A stretch of DNA of 64,000 nucleotides, taken from Dastarcus helophoroides (lineage: Eukaryota; Arthropoda; Insecta; Coleoptera; Bothrideridae). The notes under the pieces are model-generated. The model had not been told where the DNA came from. It made no database searches and saw only the letters and a program-made list of their open reading frames with translations. A program made the position numbers and the translations under genes. Positions 10,451 to 23,500 of this stretch are shown piece after piece. The DNA is taken from NCBI GenBank assembly GCA_028583605.1, contig CM053331.1, positions 13,128,857-13,192,856 on the forward strand, written 5' to 3'. How positions within the stretch are numbered: position 1 is the stretch's first letter; every line of letters begins with the position of its first letter.

Positions 10451-12200
10451 TATCCGATTTTATTTTCAAGTTTAGAATTTTTTATCAAAATTTTGACTTT
10501 TTCAAAACTTTCGCACACAATTTTCAACTATCCAAAATTTCGACTTTTTTCATAATTTTTTGAAAATTTCGACTGAAAATTTCGATTTTTCTGATAATTT
10601 CGATTTTTTTAAAATTCTTCTTTTTTCAAAATTATAGAGTTTTTGGATAGCTTGACACCAACAATTTTTTTTAAATGTCCAATTTTTTAAAAAATTGTAT
10701 TTTTTCAAAATTTTGATTTCATTTCAAAATTTAGATTTTATTCAGAAAATGTTGAGTTCTCGTCAGAATTTGGTCTTTTAAAACTTTCGAGTTTCAAAAT
10801 TTCGACTTTTTTTTTAAATATCTTCTTTGTTTTTTTTATTTTGGGTTTTCAAAAATGTAGATTTTATTTTTCAAAATTTCGACTACTTTTCAAAACCTCA
10901 ACCCTTTGAAAATTCCGACGTTTTTATCAAAATTTCACTCGAAAAATTGTTAATTTTTTAAAATTTAATCTCTTTTTAAATTTCGATCTTTCCAAAAATT
11001 TCTACCTTTTATGAAAACTAGATTTTTATTAAAAATTTTTTTAAGATTTCGACGTTATTCAAATATCCCGAATTATTTAAATCGCGACATTTTCTTCAAA
11101 TGTCGACTTTTTTGACATTTGAACTATTTTACAAAATTTTTTTGTGATACTTTCGCTGCTTTTTAAGATTTTTGATTTTTTTTATAAATTTGAACTTGCT
11201 TCAAAGTGGCGACTTTCTGCAGCTTCTTTTTAATTTTTTTAAATTTCAGCATGTTTTTAAAATTCTAATCTTTTTGAAAATATTCAATCAAAAATCTTGA
11301 CTCGTTTAAAAAAATGTCCCTTAATTTTTTTAAATTTTAACACAAATTTTCTGTTTCTCAATATTTTTATTTTCTAGTTTATCTGAATGTATAGAATTTT
11401 TTTTTAATTTTCATTTTTCTTCAATATTTAGGCTCTTCGAAATTTTGGCTTTTTTTGAAAATGGTTAATTGTTTTAAATTTCCACCAAATTTTGATTATT
11501 TTTAAAATTCAAATAATTTTTCAAAATTCAAAAATCATCTTTTCTAAAAGTTTTTTTTGAAAATTTGTTCATTTCATTAAAATCCCTCAACAGTTTCAAC
11601 AGTTTGATTTTTTTAATTCTAATTTTCGATGAAAATTTCGAAATTTTTCGAAATTTCGTCATTTTTCAAAATATTGATTATTTAAATGTCCACTTTCTTT
11701 AAAACTTCGCCTTTATCTGAAAATATCGATTTTTTTTAATCGACTCCTGTTAAAATTTTGGATTATTTTGCGAAAGTTTGTTGCATATTTCGAAAATTTG
11801 AAGTTTTTTTAGAATGTCAATTTTTTTTAACATTTTGAATTAGTTCTTGAAAACTTCCTCATTTATTCTTTTTTATTTCTTAAAATTTGGGACTTTTTGA
11901 GTTGTTGAGTTGTTTTCGGAATTTAGGCTTTTCAAAAATTTAGGTCTTTAGGGGATTTCACTGAAAATTCACTTTCTTTTTAAATCTTGACATTTCTTCA
12001 TAATTTGGAATGACTTTTAAATTTTAGAATTTTTTTTAAAATTAAAACTTTTTTTCGAAAATTTGGCCATTTTTTAAAATGTTGATTTTTTTTTGAAATC
12101 TTAACTTTTTTGGAAGTTTAACTTTCTATAAAAGCTTTGACATTTTCTAAATTTTTACTTTTTTGGAAATTTTGACTGCGTCGAGGATTTTTACTTTCTT
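10451..12200. repeat. A/T-tract satellite, T-rich orientation
   Basis: Degenerate units of the form TTTTTCAAAATTTCGACTTT follow one another with variable spacing (about 15-25 bases) and many substitutions. No gene is present; ORFs here translate to Phe/Ser/Lys-rich repeats. Confidence 0.85.
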
Positions 12201-13320
12201 TAAAAATTTGACCTATTTTGAAATTTTCCTAAAAAGTAAAAATATTCAAAGAAAAAATCAAAATTTTTAGAAAATTGAAGTTTTGAAAAATATTTAATTT
12301 TAAAAATGTCGAAATATGAAACAGTCAAAAAAGTGAAATTGGAAAAAAAATGTTTTCGAAGTCTTGAAAAATCTAAATTTTTAAAAAACAAAAAATTTGA
12401 TTATTTTGAAAAATAGATGAATTTGAAAAAAATGTCGGAATTTTTAAAAAAGCCAAAATTTCCAAAAAAGTAAAAATTTAAAAAAAGTAGAAATTTTAAA
12501 GAAAATTTTGAGAAACGTCAAAATATTATAAAAAGGTAAAATGTTCAAGAAAATTAATCGTAATTCTGCAAAAAAATGCATATAAAAAATAATCAAAATA
12601 TTGAAAACTAAAAAAAAGCGATTTTCGAAATAAGTCAAAATTTTCAAAACAAATTGATTAAATGGGAGAATTTTCAAAAATTTTCGAAATTAAAAAAATG
12701 TTTCAAAAAATATTTTGAAAAAATTTACAAATTTTCAAAAATGTCAAAATTTGGAAAAATAGATAAATTTTAAGAAAAGGACAAAACTTTTAAAGGCTTT
12801 TTTTTTAAATCATTATTTTCAAAAAAAGTGCAAAAATTTGAAAACAGATGTCAAAATTTCGAGATTTTTTAATTTAAAATTTTCAAAAAAAATGAAGGTT
12901 TTCAAAAAGGAAGTAGCAAGTTTCAAAAAAAGTCTAAAAAAGTTGGAGAAAATCGAAGTGTGCCAAGAAAATCGACATTTTGTTAAAGTTTAATGAAAAA
13001 ATGAGATATTGAATAATCGGGATTTTCAAAGAAATTCTTAACTTTGAAAAGAGCCGGGAAAAAAATTTCCAAATTTTAACCAAAAATTGCATAATTTTCA
13101 GAAAAATTTCAAAAACAAATCGAAACTTTGCAATAATTATATTTTAAAAATAAACGAAATTTTCAAAATTGAAAATGGGCAACATTGCTGTTAAAATTTG
13201 GAAAAAATGTCGAAATATTTAAAAAAAAATGAAATTTTAGAAAAAAAAGTCGACTTTTCGAAAAACGTCTAAATTTAGCTACCTGAAACTTTGCAATAAT
13301 GATGAAATTTTGAAAAAACC
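12201..13320. repeat. A/T-tract satellite, A-rich (inverted) orientation
   Basis: The same satellite now reads AAAATTTTGAAAAAGTCGAAA on the plus strand, the reverse complement of the array before 12200. The switch happens within a few tens of bases near 12200 without any obvious inserted element. Confidence 0.82.
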
Positions 13321-15050
13321 GAAAAGTTGGTTGTTTTTTTCCGAAATTTCGCCACTTCTGAAAATTTGATTTTTCTGAAAATTTCGACTCTTTTAATTCT
13401 GAAAATTTCAGCTTCTTTACTAAAATTTGCCTTTTCCTCAAAATCTGGTCGACCTTCCGATGAAAAGTATATTTTTTTGGAATTTTTGTGAAAGGACAAA
13501 CATTAGGAAGAAAATTTCTTTGTAAATTTCAACCCTTTTTTGATCCAAATTTCTGGAAGTTTCAACTTCTTTATCAAGATTTCGATGTATATCACAATAT
13601 GACGCCCGTTGAAGAGTTAAGAGAAAATAAATAATTGATTTTTTTTCTTAAAATTTGCTTTTTCACATTTTCGATAAAATCTGATTCTTTCTGGGAAATT
13701 TCGCTAAGATTAAACAATTTTTCCCAAAATTTAGATATTTTTGTCCAAAAGTTCCCTCGTCTTCTTCTCGGGGTTTTAACTATTTTTTTAAAATTTCGAC
13801 TTTTTTTTTAAATTGACTTTCTTTGCTTGGTCCATTTCAAAGTTTGCTCGAAATTTCGCTTTTTCCAAAATCCAATATTTTTCTGAACATTTAACTGAAA
13901 ATGTTGATCTTTTAGATTCTGATTTTTTTAGAAATTTTAACTGGTTTCCTTTTTAAGTTTGCCTTTTTAAGGAAATTATGGTTTTTGTCCCAATATCCGA
14001 TATTTAATATTTCCATAAGTTTTTTGTTTTCCTGGTAAATTCGTCTTTTTTTTTTCAAAATTTTGAATTTTTTTTAAATTGTCTTTACCTAAGCGTGTAC
14101 TTCAAAATTTGTCTATTTTTAAAATTTCGATTTCATTTTCAAAATCCCACTTTTGGACTTTTTCAAAAATGATTTATTTATTTCCAAATTTTGTCATTTT
14201 TCTGAATATTTTTTTTTTCAACAAATTACGACTTTTAGTTCAAATGTTTTTATGGTTCTGAAAGTGTTCACTTTTCTCTCTAAATTAGATCGAAATGTTA
14301 ATAAAAATGTTACGAAAAATATTTTTGGGGATTTCGGGAAAAAGATTTCTTGTAAATTCAACATCTTTAGTGAGTTATAAATTTTGAGAACAGTGTTTTT
14401 GAAAATTTCAATTTTCTTATTCAAAATAAGACTCTTTCTGAAAATTGCGTCTTTTTATAAAAATAGACCTTTAAAAATTTTGGCTTTTTCAAATTATAAA
14501 CATTTATCGAGTTTTTGAGAAAGGTTTGGGTTTTTATTTTGAAGATGATAAATTTTGAGAACAATATTTTAGAAAATTGCGATTTTCTTACTCAAAATAC
14601 GACTTTTTCTGAAAATTGTGTCTTTTCACAAAAATAGACCTTTAAAAATGTTGACCTTTTCGAATTACAAACATTTCTCGAGTTTTTGTGAAAGGTTAGG
14701 TTTTTATTTCAAAGATGATTTATTGAAAATTCCAACTTTTCCAATTTCCCTCTTAAAACTGGACTTTCTTTTGGAAATTTGAAATATTTTCTAGAAAATT
14801 CGATATATTTTTGGAAATTGCAACGTAAATTTTATGATTTTTTCCGAAGTCTTTGTATTTTCTGAATTTTTTTAATTTCGATTCCCGGTAATTTCAACTT
14901 GTCAGAAATTCATCTTATTGTCCAGAATTTCGACTTTTATCTCAAAATTCGATATTATCTATTTCCGGATATTTCCATTTAAGATTAATTTTTTTCTGAA
15001 GATTTAGACTTTTTCAGAAAATTCGGTTATTTTTTAAAATTGGATCGAAA
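13321..15050. repeat. A/T-tract satellite, T-rich orientation
   Basis: Orientation returns to TTTTTCTGAAAATTTCGAC. A longer higher-order repeat can be seen: 14370-14540 and 14545-14720 share an extended block (TTTTGAGAACAGTGTTTTTG and TTTTGAGAACAATATTTTAG, each followed by a similar AAATAGACCTTTAAAAAT and GAGTTTTTG). This shows local duplication of about 175 bp. Confidence 0.8.
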
Positions 15051-16775
15051 TTTTAATAAAAACCTAGAAATCGGAATTTTAGAGTTGTAATTTTTAATAA
15101 AAGTTATCTTTTTAAAAAAAATTGAGAAGTTTGAAAAAGTCGAAATTTTCCAAAAAAAAAATAAAATTTTGAAAAAGTCGAAAATTTTGAAATCAACATT
15201 TTCTAAAACAATTGAAATTTTAAAAAATGTCAAGATTTTGATAGAAAGCAAGTTAGGAGTTTCTAAAAAGTCAAAAAATGTCACAATTTTGAGTATTTTA
15301 AAAAATGACAAAATTTTCAACAAAATTCTAAATTTTTCAAAAAGTTAATATTTTCAGAAATAATTTAAACTTTCAAAAAGAATTCAAAATTTGAAAAAAG
15401 TGTCGGGATTTAAAAAAATTAAAGAATTTTTATTCAACTTTTTAAAAAAGCCTAACTTACCAAAAAATGGATTTACTTAGGAAGTCAAACTGTTTTAAAA
15501 ATCACAGTTTGAAATATGAAACATCAAAATTAAAAAAAAAAAGTAAAAATTCGAAAAAAATGTTTATTTCCATTAAATTCAATCTCATATAAAGCCAAAA
15601 TTGTCGAAGTCTGAATATTGAAAAATAGCCAAAATTATCAGAAAAGTCGAAATTTAAAAAAAAAACCAAATTTTGAGGAATTACTATTTGGAAAATGACA
15701 AAGTTAGTTAAAATTTTAAAATAACAGTCAAAAATTTTTTCAAAACCTCTAAAATTTTGAAAAAGCTAAAATTTAAAAAAGTCAAATATGGAAGAAAGTC
15801 GATATTTTGAAAAAAAAAATGGAAAAATTCAAAATTTTGCAAAATAATCAAAAATTTCAAAAAAAATCAGCACAAAATCGAAATTCTCAGATTTAAAATT
15901 CTGAAATTAAAATTTTCTAATATTATCGATTTTGAAAAATGGTAAGATTTTCATAGAAAGCTAAATTTTCCAAAAATGTTAAGATTTTCTAAAAAGTTAG
16001 GTCAAAATTTTGAGATTTTTCAAAAAAACTTGAGTATTTTAAAAAATTATGAAATTGTCAGTTAATATTTTGACAAATAGTCTAAAATTTTAAAAAAGTG
16101 TCAAATTTAAAAAAGCGAAATTTAAAAAAAAATCGTAACTTTGCAAAAAGTCAAAATTTTAAAAAATAATTCAAATTTAAAAAATAGTCGAAATTTTTAA
16201 AAATGAAAATGTTCAATAAGTAACAATTTTTAAAAAAAGTCTAATTTTGAAAAAAGAGAAAGTTTGAAAAAATTCGAAAATTTAAAAACACTGAAATTTT
16301 GAAAAGAGTTTGGCTTTTAAAAATTCTACATTTTTAAGAAATTACAAATATTCAGAGTGGAAATTTAAAAAAATATCAAAATTTCAAAAAAAGCCAAATT
16401 TTAAAAAGGGTAAATTTTAGAAAAAAATTGAAACCTTGAAATATGAAAAAAAAGTTGGTCAAAACAAACAAAAGTCGAAATTTAAAGAAATGACATTTTT
16501 CGAAAAATGAAAATGCCAAATACCGAAATTTAAAAAAAAATCTAAATTTATGAAAAAAATCTAAATGTTGAAAAGTGAAAATTTAAAAAAAAATCGATAT
16601 TTTGAGAAAGTACAACTTTTTAAAATAATTAACTTAAAAAGAGTTGTAATTTTGAAAAATAAAAAAAGTTGAAAAAAGTCGAAAATATAAGGAAAAGTCG
16701 AAAGTTTTTGAAAAAGAGTATTTTGAAAAAGAAAAAAAAATGAAATCACCAGAAAGATCGAAAATTTCGAATTTT
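15051..16775. repeat. A/T-tract satellite, A-rich orientation
   Basis: Units of GAAAATTTTAAAAAAGTCAAA type with heavy divergence. No coding region and no inserted element are recognised. A short T-rich return follows at 16776-16830. Confidence 0.8.
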
Positions 16776-16830
16776 TTTTTGAAAATTTATAATTTCTTGA
16801 TAATTTCGATTTTTCAAAAATTTTGGATTA

Positions 16831-17510
16831 TACAGCGTGTCCCACTAGTGCGGGAAAGTCCAATAACTATGTTAAAATGAGGAATATATGGATTATTCTT
16901 TTTACGGTGTTGTCACATTTCTCGAAATGTACAAATTAAAAATATTTTCAACTACACAGGGTGTTCCACTTTTCCTGGCCAGACACCAACTTTTGTTTTT
17001 TAAATGGAAACACACATTTTTTATATTTTTTTTGGATTTTACATCAAAAATAAAGGGTACTTTCTGTAGAATAGTCCTATTTGAATATTCACGGTTTTTG
17101 AGTTATCTCGCTTGAAAGGTTTTTCTAGTCGATATTGGCTGCTTACATTATTTGATACTAACAGGTTATGCTAAGAGCTACTGTGCCCATTTTTTTATCA
17201 GATGTTTAGTAAGGACGACTCTTCCGAATCATGCTCCAAAAACTGCCCTGCGTTATACAGGGTGACCAAAATATCATGTCAAAATTGACAATTTAAAAAT
17301 TGAAAAATTTCGAAAATTTTAAACGCAACACCCTGTATATTTTCATACCATGAGATGCAGAATTAAATTCTCTACAACTTTGCTACACCTGCTCATATAC
17401 CTAAATTCATTAGTTTCTCATGAAATCTCATTTTTATGAAAAAATGCGAAGTTTACAAATAGTTTATTTGTAAGATAACGTAGTAGGCACCTGTCAAAGG
17501 ATAATCATAC
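16831..17510. repeat. Fragments of repeats with TACAGGGTG-type ends
   Basis: Several copies of a short terminal-like motif occur: ATACAGCGTGTCCCAC (about 16830), ACACAGGGTGTTCCAC (about 16955), TATACAGGGTGACCAAAA (about 17255) and, inverted, ACACCCTGTATA (about 17327). The TATACAGGGTG motif is a common edge of interspersed repeats in insects. The pieces look like partial copies of such elements lying side by side. No gene is seen. Confidence 0.45.
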
Positions 17511-17633
17511 AAATTTTCGAGTGAAATAAAGTTCAATAGAAAAGTTCCACTAATAATTGTGAAATGAATTACTCTAAACTTTCACAATTATTAGTGTAAC
17601 TTTTCTATTGAACTTTATGTCACTCGAAAATTT
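17511..17633. repeat. Near-perfect 54-bp inverted repeat (hairpin)
   Basis: The left arm (17511-17564) and right arm (17580-17633) are reverse complements over 54 bases with only two mismatches, separated by a 15-base loop. The arms include TAAAGTTCAATAGAAAAGTT and its complement. A transcript would form a long stem. It could be a foldback element, or a source of small RNAs if transcribed. It lies beside the A/T-tract satellite but does not consist of it. Confidence 0.92.
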
Positions 17634-17764
17634 TTCAAGTTTTTCAAAAAGCCAAAATCGAAGATTCGAAATATTTTCAATGGTGTTTGTAAAATAATTT
17701 TGGCAAATTTTGAAAAAAAAATACGAAATTTAAAGGTTTCAAAATTTCAAACAAAAATTTTTTT

Positions 17765-18180
17765 GGAAAAATGTCGAAATTAAAAAAAATCGATTCATAT
17801 AACATCTTTATCGTTATAATAGTGAGTGGGATTGGATGAAATGTTAACTAATAAAACTATAAAATGAAAAAAAATATGACGATTTAGAATTGCAATCAAC
17901 ACGGGACTTATTTAGACTGTTTTGCAGGTTCAAGAACCTCAAGCTAGAAAGTTTAATTAAAATCGTTAGAGCAATTTCAAAGAAAGTATAAACAAAAAAA
18001 TATATTTCAAAATTCTACTTTCCAGCCGAAGCCGATTACATAATCAGACGCGATGCCGATTATTACTCATACTCGTCTCGTGACGTCACGATTACCATAA
18101 TCGGCATCGTTGTACTCGCCAAACGAGTATTTGTATCTGTAATCGGACGATGCCATACTCACTCGTGCTGGTCTCTAGTA
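17765..18180. repeat. Dispersed repeat with palindromic core, copy 1
   Basis: This block is shared, with substitutions and small indels, with 38150-38555. It begins ATCGATTCATATAAC and includes AAAATCGTTAGAGC in both copies. The core is a nested palindrome: CCGATTACA (18032) pairs with TGTAATCGG (18138), GATGCCGATTAT (18052) pairs with ATAATCGGCATC (18097), and a perfect TGACGTCA (18081-18088) lies between. No terminal repeats or target duplication are identified, so the element class is unknown. No coding capacity. Confidence 0.75.
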
Positions 18181-19020
18181 CATACGTACCTGTATTATTA
18201 ATATTTGAATTGGAATTTAAAAATGGGGTGAAAGCTTATTTTGGAATTGCAGAAAGTGTTTACACTACTTATTTTAATAGGATTGAATGCATTAAACATA
18301 ATTAAAATTATTGCACTAATTATGTATTGTTTTCGTCGCAATCAAGAGCAAGATTGATATTTTCTAATTTATTCAAAGTGAATACTCGGGAGAGTTTTTA
18401 CCCATAAAAATGTAACCATGGGAGCCTATTTTGATGAGTAGGGTGGCGAATGCAGGGGTAGATTTGACGATTTGAAACAACGAGGGTCCCTTTCCAAGTA
18501 CGCAACGTAAAGTGCGTGCGGAACAGGTGAAACGCAAGCGCATTCAACCATCGGCTAAATCCAGACACCGAGGAATCCAAAACAAGTGTAATCGTGATAA
18601 AGATAAATCAAAAAGCAATGAATAGAACAATTTTGGTAATCGGTGTTGTGGTGTGAACGCAAGAACTATTATCGTTGCGGCTAAACGTCATGTTTATTCA
18701 ATATGTCAGTGAATTAATAAAGGCGTATATTCCTGACGAGTCGTGTTGTGTTTAGTTAATACATTTATATTGGCCGGCGTAGCCTTGAATTGATATTTTG
18801 AAGATTTGTTGGGCTAGGACAAGGCCCACTGCGTTTCATTTCACTCTCCGTGTGTGTTATTTTATTTTCGAGTGCGGTCTCTAAATTGTTTTGTGAATTT
18901 TTATTTGTGACGTTGTGTTGTTGCGATGGGGTAACTGTTTGTTTTGTGCGTGTTAGTGTCCGATTGTTTTAAAAACTCGACAAGACATAAGTGTTCGAGG
19001 TAATTATTTCAAGAGCGGTT
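18181..19020 (+). promoter_or_regulatory. Possible promoter and untranslated first exon
   Basis: This stretch is less AT-rich and richer in CpG than its surroundings. The segment from about 18770 to 19000 has the composition of a 5' untranslated region, with few start codons (the ATG at 18926 is followed at once by GGG and a TAA stop). It ends with CGAG followed by GTAATT, a possible splice donor. A non-coding first exon on the plus strand is the simplest reading, but there is no downstream exon to confirm it. The 60-residue minus-strand ORF at 18398-18580 shows no recognisable domain. Confidence 0.3.
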
Positions 19021-20029
19021 CACTTTTTATTTGTGAACGAAAGGGACATGTAAAGGTTGTTGTCAACAATTATAATTATAATATGTGTAATTGTTCCGCA
19101 GCCTGCTATAAGTTGTATGATTTATTTATTTAGAAAAGATAAATTGTTACATGTACCGTATAGATCGTATGAACAATTATGTTGTTTATTGAGTTATTAA
19201 TACTAGTCGAGCCAAAGTCATTTATTTTTGCAGTTTGAGAGAGGCTTATCTTTTTATTTAGCGCAATTAGTAAACATGTCCTATTATAAACTTTCTCGAA
19301 AATATTGTTTATGGATGATATTTCATTATGTAAGATAAGTATATCAAGTTTAAAGTAAGGACAACTAATAGTCAACCCTTATTGTACAAATTAATGGTTT
19401 TATTCAACACGAAATATATTCAAGGTTGATTACATCCGAACTAGTCGATAGCGAAATTCGTAGAACGCACCAGTTGAATGATTAAATTGAGAGGGGTGCG
19501 TTATTCAAATTTTCTAGATAACTTCGGGGGTTGCGTACTAAAGCAAACTGTCGCAAAATGATGAGGAAAAATAAAATAATTTGCATGCTTACGCTTTTAA
19601 ATATTTTGCTTTCAAAGTGCATATCAATTAAAATAATTTGAATTCTTTCGAAAGTTTCTTTTCCGGTTTCAGAATATTAAATATCTTATTGTAATGAATT
19701 AATAAAACTTTAACACTGACAGACAACGCAAAGCCTAAGCCAGTGGGTTTAGAAGCATGAAATTTTTGCAACTTTTGCAACGTAAGTGAGCATTACGAAA
19801 GGATTTTTGAAAAGTTATCTACAAGGGTGTTAAATAAAGGATGAAAGATTGTATGAAACTTGGTCATTTTTGAAGTTATAAATATGAAAATCGATTCCAG
19901 TTTATAAATAAAAGTTAAAAAAAAAACACGGATGCATGTTTTTGGCAATTCATCCCCTTAGGGGGTAAAATCTACTTATAAGGTGATAGAACGAATTCGT
20001 ATTCGAAAGTGCAAAGTATATTAATTTTA
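19021..20029. other. No gene seen; contains a dispersed repeat copy
   Basis: AT-rich DNA. The piece at about 19724-19815 (TGACAGACAACGCAAAGCCT followed by AGAAGCATGAAATTT) is a diverged copy of 36554-36680, so it belongs to an interspersed repeat. Nothing else is recognised. Confidence 0.5.
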
Positions 20030-20165
20030 AAAGAAAATCTCAATTTGAAAAAATTGTAAACTTTGAAATTTTTATAAGTTTGATTTTTAGAGTCGGATGT
20101 TTGAAAAAAGGCGTGATCTTTCCAAAAAAGGCCAAAAGCTGAATTTTTTAAACACGTTGACTATA
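20030..20165. repeat. A/T-tract satellite, A-rich orientation
   Basis: Short piece of the satellite that continues beyond the hAT insertion at 20174-20509. The array was split by that insertion. Confidence 0.7.
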
Positions 20166-20173
20166 GTCTAAAC

Positions 20174-20509
20174 CAGGGGTTCCCAAAGTGCGGCCCGCAA
20201 AGCCTGTGAATGCGGCCCGCGATATTGATACGATATATTATATTTTTATTAAAAAGTAAATAAGCAAATAGTAAAATAAATATTCAATATTACAAATAAA
20301 ATACAATAAAATATTTTAATATTTTTAAATTAATTAAAGATTTATATTTATATTAAGTTTAGTATACTAATAAAAGAAGAAATAGTTAAATATATTTAAG
20401 ACAAAAAAAAATCGTGGTTATTGTTTTAATTTTATTCCGTTATTTTTGGCACGTCAAAAATTTCGGTAATATTAGATGACCCGCCTAAGAAAAATTTTGG
20501 GAACTTCTG
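20174..20509. mobile_element. Non-autonomous hAT element, TSD GTCTAAAC
   Basis: The 8-bp target duplication GTCTAAAC is perfect (20166-20173 and 20510-20517). The ends are CAGGGGTTCCCAAAG on the left and CAGAAGTTCCCAAAA read from the right, a classic hAT pattern. GCGGCCCGC follows the left end. The 336-bp interior is AT-rich and non-coding. It interrupts the A/T-tract satellite and so is younger than it. Confidence 0.93.
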
Positions 20510-20517
20510 GTCTAAAC

Positions 20518-23500
20518 CCTCTAAAAAATTGAAACCTTGGTGAATGTTAAAATTTTGAAGAGAAAAAACGAAATTTTCCGAAAATTTTAGATTTTCAGAA
20601 CGAGACCAAGTCTTGAAAAATAGACAAGATTTTCAAGAAAAGTTAAAATTTTAAAAAAGTAACATTTTTTTAAGGTTAAATTAACAAAAAATTTTCCGAT
20701 GGACGTCAAAAAAAAGTCCACAATTTTCAAACATTTCAGAATTGGGAAAAAATGGCGAAAGTGTTTTTAAAAACAATTCGATTTTTTTAAGAAGACGAAA
20801 GTTTGAAAAATATTCTAGAAGTTAAAAATAGGAAGAATTTTGAAAAAATGTCGAACTTTAAAAAACTGAGAAATTTTCAAATTTTACAAAAGTCTAAATA
20901 CTAATACTAAAGAAAAGCCAAAATTATCAGAAAAGTCTAGTTTAAATTTCCAAAAAAGGTCGAACATTTTTTAACAAGCCAACATTTTTGAATGGAAATG
21001 TTCATAAAAAGTTAACATTTTGAAAAAAATGTCGAAATTATCGAAAAAAAATTAAATTTTAAGAAAATAATTTGGTCAAATATTGCAATATTTTAAGGAA
21101 AATTCCAAAAACAAATCGAAATTTTGCAATAATGATCAAATTTCGAAAAAACGAAATTTTTGAATGAAAACTTTCGTAAAAAGTTAAACTTTGGAAAAAG
21201 GTCGACATTTTCGAAAACAAATTGAAACTTTGAGAAAATAATTTGACATTTTGAAAAAAGTATAATTTAGCCAAATATTGCAATATTTTGAGAAAAATTT
21301 CAAAAACAAATCGAAATTTTGCAATAATGATGAAATTTCAAAAAAAAACAAAATTTTTGAATGGAAACTTTCATAAAAAGTTAAAATTTGGAAAAAATGT
21401 CGAAATTTTCGAAAAAAAAAATTGAAATTTTGAGGAAAAAATATTGACATTTTGAAAAGAGTCTAATTTAGCCAAATTTTCAATATTTTTAGAAAAATTC
21501 CAAAAACAAATCGAAATTTTGCAATAATGATGAAATTTCGAAAAAAACAAAATTTTTGTATGGAAACTTATAAAAAGTTGAAATTTGGAAAAAATGTCGA
21601 AATTTTCAAAAAATATTGAAATTTTCAGAAAAAAAGTCGACATTTTGAAGAAAATCTAAATGTAGCCAAATATTTCAAAATTTTCAGAAAAATCTCCAAA
21701 ACACATCGAAATTGCAATGATGATGACATTTTGAAAAAACCGAAACTAAAAATTCGAAAATGGACAGAATTTTCAAAAATTTACAAAATTTAAATAAAAA
21801 TTGTTATTTTAAAAAATAATCGAAATTTAAGTGCCAACATTTATAAAAAAAATGTAATTTTGAAAAAATTCGAAAATTTTGTAGCAAAAATTTTGTAAAG
21901 AAAGCTAAATTTTGGAAAATAACGTCGACCTTTTTAAAAACCTCCAGATTTGGGTGAAAATTGAAAATTTTTTTAGAAAAATTCGAAATGTATTAAGAGT
22001 TCAAAAAAATATCGTCAGAAGTCAAAACTCCCCCCCCCCCTCCCCCCCCCCAAAACATCGAAATTTTGCCGTAGTAAGGAATTTTTTGAATGAAATTTCC
22101 AAAACAACTTAACATTTTCAAGCAGGCAACATTTTCAGAAAATTTCACAATTTCAAGAGAATGAAATTTTGAAAGATAGTCGAAATTTTCAAAACGAGTC
22201 GAAATTTTAGAGCCATTTTCAAAGAATTGGAATTTTGAAAAAAGGCAAAAATTTTATAGTCAGGATTTACCAAAATAAATCGTTTTTTTTTTTGAAAATA
22301 GGCGACATTTTTATAAAAAGTTAATGTTTCCAAAATGAACTTTGAATTTGAATTTTGAGAAAGTAGACATTTTCCAAAAAGTTGAAAATTTTAAAAAATA
22401 GCCAATTTCCAAAACTGAAATTAAAAAAAAATAGAAATTTTGATCAATAGTCCGGATTTTCAAAAATAATGAATTCGAAAGAGTCAAGATTCGAAAAAAT
22501 TGAAAAATCTTCAAAAGTTAAAAAAAGACGAAATTTTTGAGAATTTGAAATTTTGAAAACAATTCGAAATTTGAAAAATAGTCAAAATTGTGAAAGGATT
22601 TCCAGATTTACAAAAATTGAAATATTAACAGTCAAATTTTCAAAAAAAAAACCGAAATGTTGAAAGATATAAATACTGAAGTGGCAAAATTATCAGAAAA
22701 ATCGAAATTTTCAACAAATCGACATTTTAAAATCAACATTTTTCAGAAAAGTGGTCACTTAAAAAAGTCGACGTTTTGAAAAAAGTCTAAATTTGACCAA
22801 ATATTGCAATATAATCAAAAAATTCTAAAAACTAATCGAAATTTTGCAATGCTGATGAAATTTCGAAAAAAACGCAATTATTGAACGCAAATTTTCATAA
22901 AAGTTAAAATTTTGAAAAAATGTCGAAATTTTCAAAAACCAAATCGAAGTTTTGAGAACAAAAGTCGACATTTTGAAAAAAGTCTAAATTTGGCTATAAT
23001 TTCAAAAACAGATCAAGACTTTGCAATAATTATGAAATTTTGAACCAAAATTTTTTAAAAAACGTTAAATTTTGAAAATTAACGTTGACATTTTAAAAAA
23101 CTCCAAATTTGGCCAAAAATTGAAAAGTTATCCAAAAAATTCGAAATTTGCAAAATGAATTAAAAAAATTCAAAAAAGTCAAAATTTACTCCTCAAAAAA
23201 ATCGAAATTTTGCACAAATGATAATTTTTTTGAAAAAAAAATGCAATTTTCAAAACAATTACAAAGTGGGCAAAATTTTCTAAAAATTTCATATTCTCAA
23301 AAAAATTAGGGAAATTTTGAAAAATATAATCAAACTTTTCAAAACGAGACAAAATTTTAGAGCCATTTGCAAATAATTGGAATTTTGAAAAGAAGCGAAA
23401 ATTTTAGTCAGAATTTTTCAAAAATGGATCGTTATTTTGAAAATGGCAAAATTTTTGTAAAGTTAGTTTCCAAAAAAAGTTAGGATTTTCAAGAAAGGTC

